Shown here one piece after another: positions 1-7,436 of a stretch of 64,000 nt of DNA. The stretch's first letter is position 1; each line of letters starts with the position of its first letter. The notes under the pieces were generated by a model. It had not been told where the DNA came from and ran no database searches. It was given only the letters and a program-made list of their open reading frames with translations. Source of the stretch: F1-80-MAGs062 sp046345315 (lineage in GTDB: Bacteria > Planctomycetota > Planctomycetia > Planctomycetales > Planctomycetaceae); NCBI GenBank assembly GCA_046345315.1, contig JBKDKA010000176.1, positions 1-64,000 on the forward strand. The letters are read 5' to 3'. The position numbers were made by a program, and so were the translations under genes.

Positions 1-380
1 ACTTCGAGGTTGAAGACGGTTTCGCGAGTCGGACGCTGAGTTCTGGCTGTCAGAATTGATTCGCCATTGAGCGTTCTGACGACCTCATCGAGCTGCAGGT
101 CCCCGGCGGGGATCCAAGCGTGCCGGGTTTCGGAGTACAGCGGATGATTGGCGGTGACGCCGAGTGAGTCATCGGTGCGGTCATCAAACGTCAGATCCCA
201 CACCGTCGCATTGCGATGGCGGATCGTGCCGGTCACGATGCTCATCCCCGGGGGCGTTTCCCGAGAATCCACATCGCACGGCCCAATCGCCAGAACCGTC
301 GCCTTGGCTGACAGCTGAATCTCATGCAGCCCGATATCGATCGAGCCCCCAATCGCCGCTCCCGCCGTGCTTCGTGATCG
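1..380 (-). pseudogene. HINT (pretoxin) domain fragment, cut by the window edge
   Basis: Translating the minus strand without a start codon gives an open stretch that reads as the middle of a polymorphic-toxin HINT domain. In order it shows GAAIGGSIDIGLHEI, LAIGPCDVD, VTGTIRHRNATVWDL, LGVTANHPLYSETRHAW, AGDLQLDEVV and ETVFNLEV, and it then runs off the left edge. HINT domains are intein-like autoprocessing domains that sit just before toxin modules. Upstream the frame is closed by two stops near 383-395, and the usual N-terminal part (WRAVRL...LRPLSW) is missing, so this is a 5'-truncated remnant. Any toxin module would lie outside the window. It diverges from the other two HINT copies, so it is not a fresh duplicate. 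From 381 to 582 I see nothing else. Confidence 0.7.
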
Positions 381-582
381 TCAGGGTTAAATCAGCTTCA
401 GGTTCTCACAACACATCTTTTCTCTCATCCATTGAATCGCTGATCAGTGGAATTCAAGACGGCAAGGGCCGTCAAAACGAAGATCAAGAAGGGGAAAGCA
501 ACGTGACAAGGACATTCTCAACTCTGACTAAAGGAAACAGTTCCCGTTGAGCGCTTCTGCAACACAGCCGCCGTGCCTGGAA

Positions 583-960
583 CTACTCGCAAATCCAAAC
601 CATCGACATCGCGGATTCTGAGACAGCCGTGGGCAAGATGAGGCCATCTACGTGAATATGCTCGCCCGCATTTCCCGGAGCGTTCGCTGCCATGTCACGT
701 GCGTTAGCCGCTAAGACCGATCGCGCCACTTCGCTTCCCGCGATGCAGAGCTTGTCTTTTGCAACCTGAACAGTAATCAGCCCGATGCCATCGCAAAATT
801 CAATAGACTTTAAAGTTGCGAAGTAGCCGAAAGTTGGGGTTGTATCGATCAGATCTAGAGTCCCTCCACCAGAACATAGAAGGTCAGCAAAAGATAACCA
901 ATCGTTTGCCTCTGCACGGAACTCGACTTCCAGTTTGTCGTTTGAAATCGATACCTTCAC
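583..960 (-). CDS. putative immunity protein for the adjacent HINT-toxin module
   Basis: A 125-residue soluble protein with no signal peptide or membrane segment. I do not recognise its family. The GTG start (960-958) shares one base with the TAG stop of the upstream toxin frame, and GGAG lies about 9 bases before it, so translation is probably coupled to the toxin. A small acidic protein encoded directly behind a polymorphic-toxin C-terminus is the classic immunity position, and that position is the only functional evidence. It reads as beta-rich at the N-terminus with an alanine-rich helix in the second half (about residues 75-98). The frame is intact although the toxin gene upstream carries a frameshift, which fits retention of an orphan immunity gene. 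Confidence 0.6.
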   Translation of the reverse strand: MKVSISNDKLEVEFRAEANDWLSFADLLCSGGGTLDLIDTTPTFGYFATLKSIEFCDGIGLITVQVAKDKLCIAGSEVARSVLAANARDMAANAPGNAGEHIHVDGLILPTAVSESAMSMVWICE

Positions 961-1833
961 TAAAAGTCTCCAGGGGTGATTGACAGTGGGTCAATTGGGA
1001 TGTGTGGGTCAGCGAATGGACCGGATCGAACGATCCTTCCATTGATCTGTGTCTGAAGATTCAGATGTGGTCCAAGACTCTTCACGTGAGAGGTCGCGGG
1101 ATTGATGTCGAATCCGACGCGTTTCGTGATAGCGTTACCCGCTGCGTCAACATAATTTTGAACGAATTGTACGCCAGTGGATCCGTCGACCGATCGGATT
1201 GGCACTCCCGGCTCCATGAAATTGTGAGCACGATCAAGCGCATCATCCATTGAAATTGGGCATGCGTTGTGCACCAACAATCCGCTGCTGGCGACATGGT
1301 AGACATGTTGCCCATCGACTTCGAGGTTGAACACCATTTCTGGTGGGCCTCGATGGGGATGAATCTTTGTGAGGGTGGCTGATTGGCCAGTGACGGTGCG
1401 GAGCTGTTCGCCGATTTCCAACTGACCGGCGACCACGAAATCCTGGCGAGTTTCGCATCCAGATTGGATGCGTGTCAGTGACTCCCAGTGGTTCATCGAG
1501 ACCGGTGATGTCCAGATACACAATATTGGCTCCCGAATGAGCCATCGTGCCGGTCACAACATTTCGGCCGGTGCCGTTGTCTGGTTCGATGATTGGACAC
1601 GGATCAATCCCAACAACCCGAGCCGGAATATTCAGCCCCATTTCGTGAAGTTCCATGTGGATGGAACCACCGACAGCGGCACCGGTCGATCTCAGCCAGG
1701 ACAGAGGTCTCAGAAAGGCAAGGTCATACTCCACGCCATTCTGAATCATGCTCAAACGAACGGCCCGCCATGTGGCAGGATCGATCTCTGAAGGAGCGTG
1801 CGTTTCATGCCGCAAAGGATTCCGCCCCACCAC
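960..1833 (-). pseudogene. HINT domain plus C-terminal toxin module, frameshifted
   Basis: The upstream frame (1833 to about 1450) carries the HINT entry region: NPLRHETHAPSEID, ATWRAVRL, GGSIHMELHEMGL, VVGIDPCPII, VVTGTMAHSGANIVY, LGVTDTHPIW. The next piece, ETRQDFVVAGQLEIGEQ...VYHVASSGLLVHN, continues in another frame. Compared with the second copy at about 2800, this copy has one extra base near 1457, which explains the shift. After VHN a module of about 95 residues follows (VGFDINPATSHV, LGPHLNLQTQING, DPHIPID). It looks like a small nuclease-type toxin tail, but I cannot name the family. No start codon or N-terminal secretion or delivery part is attached: a stop closes the frame just above 1833, and 1834-2046 shows only broken frames. 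Best read as a dead or silent tail cassette of an RHS/polymorphic toxin. Confidence 0.65.
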
Positions 1834-2046
1834 TCGCTGACCAAGCTGTGGCGGATCTCATTCTGGATAGCCTCGATGTCAGAATCGAAACGATACGCTG
1901 AGTTTGCCCCTCATCAAAGTCGCTCTGAAACGTGGACAATTCGAACTCAGAGACAGACCGGTATCAGGAGAACGACATTGTCCCTTTAGGAAAAGCACAA
2001 TGCCCCGGTGCGTGGCCATTTATGACCTCCTCTTATTGCTTTCCCA

Positions 2047-2289
2047 TTAACCAATCTGAGGAAACCAAATACCTTTGATCGTGACATTGCCCATGTTCGG
2101 TCTTACATGAAGCGGGTCAAGCATTCCAATATCAATGTTTTCCACAACACTCCAGCTGGGCAGGTCCACAATTTGGAGTCGCAAGAGGGCAATCGCTTCG
2201 TCGAGGCAATTGGCGGTGACCCCGGCACCAATGCGGAAACCAATAGGGAGCTGCCGATCCGTATGAAATGTGAACCAGTATCGAATCAT
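2047..2289 (-). CDS. putative immunity protein, IRYWF...GIWFP family
   Basis: An 80-residue protein starting at ATG 2289-2287, with GAGG about 8 bases upstream and one base separating it from the toxin stop. The internal start is chosen because the conserved part begins there (MIRYWFTF). It continues with GAGVTANCLDEAIALL, LDPLHV and PNMG and ends GIWFP. I recall this pattern from a small family found in many bacteria behind HINT or nucleotidyltransferase-like toxin tails, where it is assumed to be the antidote; that link is from memory, not a search. Upstream residues in the same frame overlap the toxin gene and are not part of it. Function here is inferred from position plus family resemblance. 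Confidence 0.65.
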   Translation of the reverse strand: MIRYWFTFHTDRQLPIGFRIGAGVTANCLDEAIALLRLQIVDLPSWSVVENIDIGMLDPLHVRPNMGNVTIKGIWFPQIG

Positions 2290-2290
2290 T

Positions 2291-2986
2291 TCAATTGCCT
2301 CCCGGTACAAAGATTGGCGGCATCCATGGTTCAAATCGAATTGCCGGTCCGATGAAAGGGTTGTGCGTGCCCGGGATAATGCCTGTAAGAGGATCAACAT
2401 CTGGCAGGTTGTCCTCGACATCAGCAAAGTGCTGACGGCTACTTGGAGGTATCAAATAGTCGATATCACTGCGTGTGCCTGGCCCTTTGCCAAAAGGCAG
2501 CTTTGAACCAATCTCTCGTCGTACGCCTTCGGCAGCCGAACCAACCACTTCAAGCGGACGGCCTGCTGCATCCACGACCGACTGGATTTGCGCGATTTCA
2601 CCCGGAGTTAAATCTCCCAGGCAATCATTATGCACCAACAATCCGCTGCTGGCGACATGGTAGACATGTTGCCCATCGACTTCGAGGTTGAACACCATTT
2701 CAGGTGGGCCTCGGTGGGGATGGATTCTTGTGAGGGTCGCGGTTTGGCCAGTGACGGTGCGAAACTGTTCGCCGATTTCCAACTGACCGGCGACGACGAA
2801 ATCCTGGCGAGTCTCGCTCCAGATCGGATGCGTGTCAGTGACTCCGAGCGGTTCATCAAGGCCGGTGATGTCCGGGTAGACGATGTTGGCTCTGTTGTGC
2901 GCAGGTCTCCTGACCTCGCACAGGCTTTGACCGCAGGTCTCAAAAGGGGGCCCGCGGCAACAAGCTGAGCACCGAGACCGTTCCGG
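2291..2986 (-). pseudogene. orphan HINT C-half fused to a nucleotidyltransferase-like toxin module
   Basis: Open from a stop at 2989-2987 down to the TGA at 2293-2291, with no ATG or GTG before the HINT part; the first conventional start is a TTG at 2782 inside HINT. The HINT half reads NIVYPDITGLDEPLGV, THPIWSETRQDFVVAGQL, GEQFRTVTGQTATLTR, FNLEVDGQHVYHVASSG, LLVHN. Here the frame is intact where the neighbouring copy is shifted. The tail of about 110 residues has GSAAEGV, then LPFGKGPGTRSDIDYLI. A Gly-Ser followed by Ser-Asp-Ile-Asp is the signature of the nucleotidyltransferase fold, which toxins use to modify nucleotides, RNA or proteins. The HINT N-half is missing, so this is an unattached cassette rather than a complete gene. 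The immunity-type gene follows directly. Confidence 0.65.
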
Positions 2987-3007
2987 TCAAAACGAGTGGC
3001 TCGGTCA

Positions 3008-3151
3008 GGAGACCGGCCACAACCGATTCTGAATTATGCTCCTGCGAGCGGCCCGCCATTTGGCAGGGGCAATCTCTGATGGATTCAGCGTTTCATGCCG
3101 CAAAGGATTCCGCCCGAGCACTCGCTGGCCAGGCTGGAGGTCTGGTCCGAA
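3008..3151 (-). pseudogene. remnant of the linker preceding a HINT domain
   Basis: The minus-strand translation contains DLQPGQRVLGRNPLRHET followed by LNPSEIAPAKWRAARRSIIQN and then a stop. This is a close relative of the stretch that opens the other cassette (QRVVGRNPLRHETHAPSEID...WRAVRLSMIQN). It breaks off about 40 residues in, and the downstream HINT half resumes in a different frame at about 2910. The two pieces are therefore probably one cassette that lost the segment between them. Upstream the frame has no recognisable toxin backbone. Confidence 0.55.
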
Positions 3152-3184
3152 CGGAACTTTCGTCCTTGAGTGGGGCGACAACAG

Positions 3185-3436
3185 GGTGCCATGCCCTCGC
3201 GCAGCGTGGGCATGAGGTTCACTGACCATCATCATATTCATCGCCATGTCTTCATCAGGCGGACTATGGCAGTGCCCGGTCTCGGCATCAGATCCCTGCA
3301 GAAATCCATCAGCCGGCTCGCTCCGACTGATCGGTCGAAAACACCGCGGACTTCTGAACCGGGTGCTGTTCAGAAACGGGACAACGATCTGGTCACTCGG
3401 TCCACTCATGCCCACGCTGCGCGAGGGCATGGCACC
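3185..3436. repeat. perfect 32-bp inverted repeat enclosing about 190 bp
   Basis: The 32 bases at 3185-3216 (beginning GGTGCCATGCCCTCGC) are repeated exactly in reverse complement at 3405-3436 (ending GCGAGGGCATGGCACC). Each arm is itself a near-palindrome: CATGCCC, a GC-rich loop, then GGGCATG. The 188 bases between the arms hold no convincing gene. The pair lies between the toxin-tail remnants and the surface-protein gene. It resembles a REP-doublet or small non-autonomous element. The arms could also form transcription-blocking hairpins downstream of the gene at 3486-6125. No transposase is nearby. Confidence 0.75.
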
Positions 3437-3485
3437 AGGCCAGGGCCATTCGGGACTGTGTCTCAGTTTTTCTCTGCGTATCTCA

Positions 3486-6125
3486 TCAGACTGTGAGCAG
3501 TTCATTGCTCAGTGCCGCAAAGAAACCGTCGGAGACTTTGTGGTTTCCAAAGATGACATTCTGACTGAGTGATTCTGCCGAGGCAGATACCGTGGCAGTT
3601 CTGGATGCGAACAGCAGGTTGAGATTCACATAGAACGATGACGAAAGCTGGGCGATGGATTTTCCGTTTACCAGACCTCGTGTTCCGCCGCTTCGGCCGT
3701 CCCACTCAAAAATTTGGCCGCTGGGGATGATGTAGAACCGTTCTCCTGATCGTCCGCGAAACCATCGTTCGTTCCGACCACCCCAGTTGAAGCTGTCGCG
3801 TCCCCCCCATGCAAAGCCTCGCTGTGTTCGGAGCGTATCTGCAGATGCCTGGAGTGACGATGCGACCGGAGTGGTCTGTATCCAGCCGGTCTGACGGACT
3901 TCTCTGACGGTATACTGGCCCGGTGGCAGATCTTCGAAGCTGTACCAGCCTCGTTCTGAATCCGGCTCAATCACGCGGTTGCCATTCAGATCGATGTCGC
4001 GAGTCGACTGGGTTGCAATCACATTGCCACGATCGTCGAGAAGCTCGATCATCCAGCCATTCATCCAGACCTCATCTACAAATGCTGCAATCGGTGAGGC
4101 TGTCGGTGAGGGAGTCACGCCCGCAGGGACAGAGGAAATGAATACGGAGCCACCCGCAGGAGTCCACCGATAGAGACTTCTGTTGCTGATGTAGAACCAG
4201 ACGTTGGGAGTGCTGGATGATCCACTTCCCGACTGCTGAAACCATTGATAGTTTCCGCTGGGTATTCCGCTCGGAAGAACACTGCTTGGAACCAGCGTTC
4301 CAAGTCCAGCCGGGTCGTAATTTCCGTTGCCATTCGTGTCGCGGAATGTTCGTCCCCGAACTTTCGTCGGCTGGTAGTTTCCGAAGTCACCGCCATGAAC
4401 TGTCTCACCGGAACTTACATTCAGGTCTGTGCCAGCAGCATAGATAAGCAGTGATGGATCAACAAAGTAGCTGCGGCTGAGACTGGCGATCCATGTTCCG
4501 GTGAGCGGTGCACTGGCGGTGATCGGTTTGCCGTCCCAGCGATAAAGAGCTCCAGCGGGAGTCACATAAACCCACCCGGAAGACGCTCTCAGCCAGCGTT
4601 CGCCTTTCTTCCCCCAGTTTTCGTACCAGCTGCCTGCAAAATTAAGTCCGAGGTCATCACGAAGTTGACGAGCCAGGTTGGATTCTTCTGACCGCACCGA
4701 GGCACTCTGTTTCCAGCCGGCAGGTACGATTTCTCGTACCTGATACTTTCCGGCCGGGAGATCACTGAACTGATACCATCCCTTTTCAAATTCAGGGTCG
4801 ATCACGTCATCACGGTTTCGGTCGAGATCCTGAGTGACCGTTGTGGCAATGACCTGTCCGAACTCATTCAGCAGCTCAATCTGCACACCATTCAGGTACG
4901 GCTCGCTCGGAGAGCTGGGTCCTGAAGTAACAGAGGGAGGGCGAAGCAACGCTTTCGGATTGAGATAGAAACGAACTCCCGGTGTGGCAACGAGTGTTCC
5001 GGTGAGTTTTCCGGGAGTGCGATCCCATCGAGTCAGTGTGCCATCAGGTTTCAGAAAGTACCAGGATCGATCTGAAGAAGAAAGATACCAGTATTCGCGA
5101 CCTCGGTACTGGTTGAAGTGCCCCTGAGAATTTCGAAACTCCAGGTTCAGGTTCTGCAGCTGCAGGGAAGGGCGAAGTCCGTCTGCGTTTCGATCGTGCC
5201 ACTTCCGACCTTCAATCGTCACTGTTTCGAGCGGAGCTTCATACGTGATTTCCAGCACCGGACGCAGGACTGCGTTCAGACTTTCGCGACTGTGGAACAG
5301 ATGGATTCCGGCGGCAGATGAATCTTCTGTGAAGATCCAGCCGGAATTTGTCGACGGGTCATCCAGCCATTGCTGAACGTCATTGATCAGTCCGCCGCCA
5401 GACCATTCAAAAGAACCAGTGCCATCCACGAATGTCGATGAAGATGCCGAAGCGTCGAAGTCTCCGCCTGGTGTCTGCCAGGCGCTTCCGTTGAAGAATC
5501 GATACAGCCAGGTGGAATCGAAGGCTCTGGCCGGAAGTCCGGTCAGTTCATTGTCGGGCGGATCGTTGCTGCCCTCGCCCCAGGCAGAACTGACATGATG
5601 CAGCGAGACAAGGGAGGCAGCGCCGGCGGAAAACGCCACGTTCATGGTCAGCACGGCATCCAGAATCGTGGCATTGGCAGGTATGCCGGCGCCGGCGATA
5701 TCAAATGAAATCAGACTTCGCCGTATCGCCGTGCTGCGCGCATCCTGACCTACGGCGAGCAACTGCCCGGCGCCGCCCGAGAAGTTCCCCTGACCCGACT
5801 GATAAAGAGTTGCGTCGTGCTCCGGAGAAAGCTGAACGGAGACTGCGTTCAGAACGGTTCTCAGTTCCAGTACTTCTGAGACCTCCGAAAGTGACCTCAT
5901 TCGGAGGCGATGAGTTCTTCGGATGCAATCACGTCGACGATGATCCGGGGCGACGCGTCCGAAAATGCTCCCTGTTTTCATGTAGCTGACTCTGATTCCG
6001 GATCCCGAAACAGCTGCTGTTGACGATCCTTCGTCAGAATTGGCCGGACGTAAGTTCAATGGCTGCAGGCTGCGGAGAGTTTCTGCCAGAATCGGAACAG
6101 GACCACTGATCCAGCGATCTCTCAT
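3486..6125 (-). CDS. large surface protein with DNRLRE region and SdrD/Cna-B-like modules
   Basis: An 879-residue protein. Near residue 87 it has LELRTVLNA, the motif that marks the N-terminal part of many planctomycete surface proteins. Residues about 95-295 look like a DNRLRE domain (NATILDAVLTM, VHGTGSFEW-like and LRPVLEITYE features). Then come SdrD/Cna-B-type modules with KWHDRNADG, TFRDTNGNGNYDPAG, YQFSDLPAGKYQVREI and WYSFEDLPPGQYTVREV. Inside and between these is a module of about 60 residues repeated four times (WYFLKPDGTLTRWD, WVYVTPAGALYRWDG, WFYISNRSLYRWT, FYIIPSGQIFEWDG). It is probably an extracellular structural or adhesive protein. The start is uncertain: ATG 6125 gives the full frame and ATG 5981 is an alternative; neither has a clear ribosome site. 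There is no C-terminal sorting motif or membrane anchor. Confidence 0.8.
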   Translation of the reverse strand: MRDRWISGPVPILAETLRSLQPLNLRPANSDEGSSTAAVSGSGIRVSYMKTGSIFGRVAPDHRRRDCIRRTHRLRMRSLSEVSEVLELRTVLNAVSVQLSPEHDATLYQSGQGNFSGGAGQLLAVGQDARSTAIRRSLISFDIAGAGIPANATILDAVLTMNVAFSAGAASLVSLHHVSSAWGEGSNDPPDNELTGLPARAFDSTWLYRFFNGSAWQTPGGDFDASASSSTFVDGTGSFEWSGGGLINDVQQWLDDPSTNSGWIFTEDSSAAGIHLFHSRESLNAVLRPVLEITYEAPLETVTIEGRKWHDRNADGLRPSLQLQNLNLEFRNSQGHFNQYRGREYWYLSSSDRSWYFLKPDGTLTRWDRTPGKLTGTLVATPGVRFYLNPKALLRPPSVTSGPSSPSEPYLNGVQIELLNEFGQVIATTVTQDLDRNRDDVIDPEFEKGWYQFSDLPAGKYQVREIVPAGWKQSASVRSEESNLARQLRDDLGLNFAGSWYENWGKKGERWLRASSGWVYVTPAGALYRWDGKPITASAPLTGTWIASLSRSYFVDPSLLIYAAGTDLNVSSGETVHGGDFGNYQPTKVRGRTFRDTNGNGNYDPAGLGTLVPSSVLPSGIPSGNYQWFQQSGSGSSSTPNVWFYISNRSLYRWTPAGGSVFISSVPAGVTPSPTASPIAAFVDEVWMNGWMIELLDDRGNVIATQSTRDIDLNGNRVIEPDSERGWYSFEDLPPGQYTVREVRQTGWIQTTPVASSLQASADTLRTQRGFAWGGRDSFNWGGRNERWFRGRSGERFYIIPSGQIFEWDGRSGGTRGLVNGKSIAQLSSSFYVNLNLLFASRTATVSASAESLSQNVIFGNHKVSDGFFAALSNELLTV

Positions 6126-6283
6126 GCTTGTTGCAGAGTTCGGCAGGAATCCGTCCGACTTTCTTCAGATGCTCCTTCAATACGATATCGTCGCCGGTAG
6201 CGCCGGAGAAGGAAAATCTGCTTCTCAAACGAGGCTTTTCAGCAGTCACTCAGAGTCTCTTTGCCGCCTGCTGTGCAGGTGAT

Positions 6284-7396
6284 TCAGAAGAGCTCGGGCT
6301 GTCCGGGGGGAAGTTTTCGGGTGCCTGGTTCGGATTGAAACGCGTTCAGATGGTTCATTGCTTTCAGGGTCACCATTCGACCCCGGGGAGTTCGCTGCAG
6401 GAAACCCTCGCGGAGCAGGAACGGTTCGACTTCATCTTCAAGTGTATCTGCCGGGATGCTCATCGTGTGAGAAAGTGCCTGCACGCCGGCGGGACCACCG
6501 GAGAAGATCGAAATGATGGTGCTCAGGTAGCGTCGATCCTGCTCTTCAAGCCCGGCATCGTCGACGCCTTTCATCTTCAGAGCTTCGCGGGATACCTTCA
6601 GGGTAATCTTTCCGTCTGCACGCGCGTCAGCGAAGTCTCTGGTCCAGCGCAACCAGTTGTTGGCTTTGCGGGGCGTGCCTCGCGAGCGAAGGGCTATTTC
6701 AACGGCTGCGTCGGCAGAGATTTCCGTTCGGAGTTTCGCCGCATTTCTTGATACGATCAGCGCAAGGTCATCCAGCGAATAAAAATCCAGCAGTTCGCGA
6801 TTCACGAATCGATCTCGCAACGGGGCGCTCAGCATGCCGCTTCGCGTTGTTGCCCCGATCAGGGTGAATGGCTGCAGTTTCATGTTGATCGTGCGTGCGT
6901 TCAGGCCATCCCCCAGGGTGATATCGATTCGAAAGTCTTCCATCGCGGGGTAGAGAAATTCTTCTACCGCAGGCGGCATCCGGTGGATCTCGTCGATGAA
7001 CAGAACTGATCCATGACTTGCGTTGGTCAGATACGGAAGAAGATCTTTCGGTGCTGATAACGACGGACCGGCAGTGATCTGAATGTCAGTGCCGAGTTCT
7101 CGAGGCACGACCTGAGCCAGTGTTGTCTTTCCGAGCCCGGGAGGGCCGCTCAGCAGCAGATGTCCCAGAGGTTCTTTTCGTTTTCGAGTGGCTTCGAGCA
7201 GGATTCGAATTCGTTCCACAACTTCCCGCTGGCCCACAACGTCCTCAAGTCTTGAAGGACGAAGTTCGTCGTCTTCTTTCCGAAAGTCCGGACTCTGAAG
7301 AATGTCAGCGGAGGAAAGTTCCGGCATCGTCCGGTCAGATACCGAATCTGAATCAGGATCTGCTTCCTCGCGGCGAATCGTTGTCTTCCGTGCCAT
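6284..7396 (-). CDS. ruvB: Holliday junction branch-migration helicase RuvB
   Basis: 370 residues, the usual RuvB length plus about 35 N-terminal residues. RuvB is the hexameric AAA+ motor that drives branch migration with RuvA. Visible are LRPSRLEDVVGQ, Walker A GPPGLGKTT (residues 84-92), Walker B LFIDEIHR (about 132-139), sensor 1 GATTRSG, the arginine finger region LRDRF, and the winged-helix end FLQRTPRGR. The segment after the arginine finger (VNRELLDFYSLDDL, ANNWLRWTRDFA) departs from the proteobacterial pattern but keeps the overall fold. RuvA and RuvC are not adjacent. The following minus-strand gene (surface protein) starts 158 bp further on, and the TPR gene lies 40 bp upstream, so RuvB may share a transcript with the latter. 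Confidence 0.93.
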   Translation of the reverse strand: MARKTTIRREEADPDSDSVSDRTMPELSSADILQSPDFRKEDDELRPSRLEDVVGQREVVERIRILLEATRKRKEPLGHLLLSGPPGLGKTTLAQVVPRELGTDIQITAGPSLSAPKDLLPYLTNASHGSVLFIDEIHRMPPAVEEFLYPAMEDFRIDITLGDGLNARTINMKLQPFTLIGATTRSGMLSAPLRDRFVNRELLDFYSLDDLALIVSRNAAKLRTEISADAAVEIALRSRGTPRKANNWLRWTRDFADARADGKITLKVSREALKMKGVDDAGLEEQDRRYLSTIISIFSGGPAGVQALSHTMSIPADTLEDEVEPFLLREGFLQRTPRGRMVTLKAMNHLNAFQSEPGTRKLPPGQPELF

Positions 7397-7436
7397 GGCG
7401 TTCTTCAGTGAGAGGATTCGTCCAGAATCAAAGACC

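Noticed and set aside
164..550. 128-residue plus-strand frame at the left end
   Set aside because: It is antisense to the HINT fragment over much of its length, with Ser/Pro/Arg-rich chance composition and no ribosome site.
1593..1989. plus-strand frames across the first toxin cassette
   Set aside because: They are shadows of the HINT region on the minus strand.
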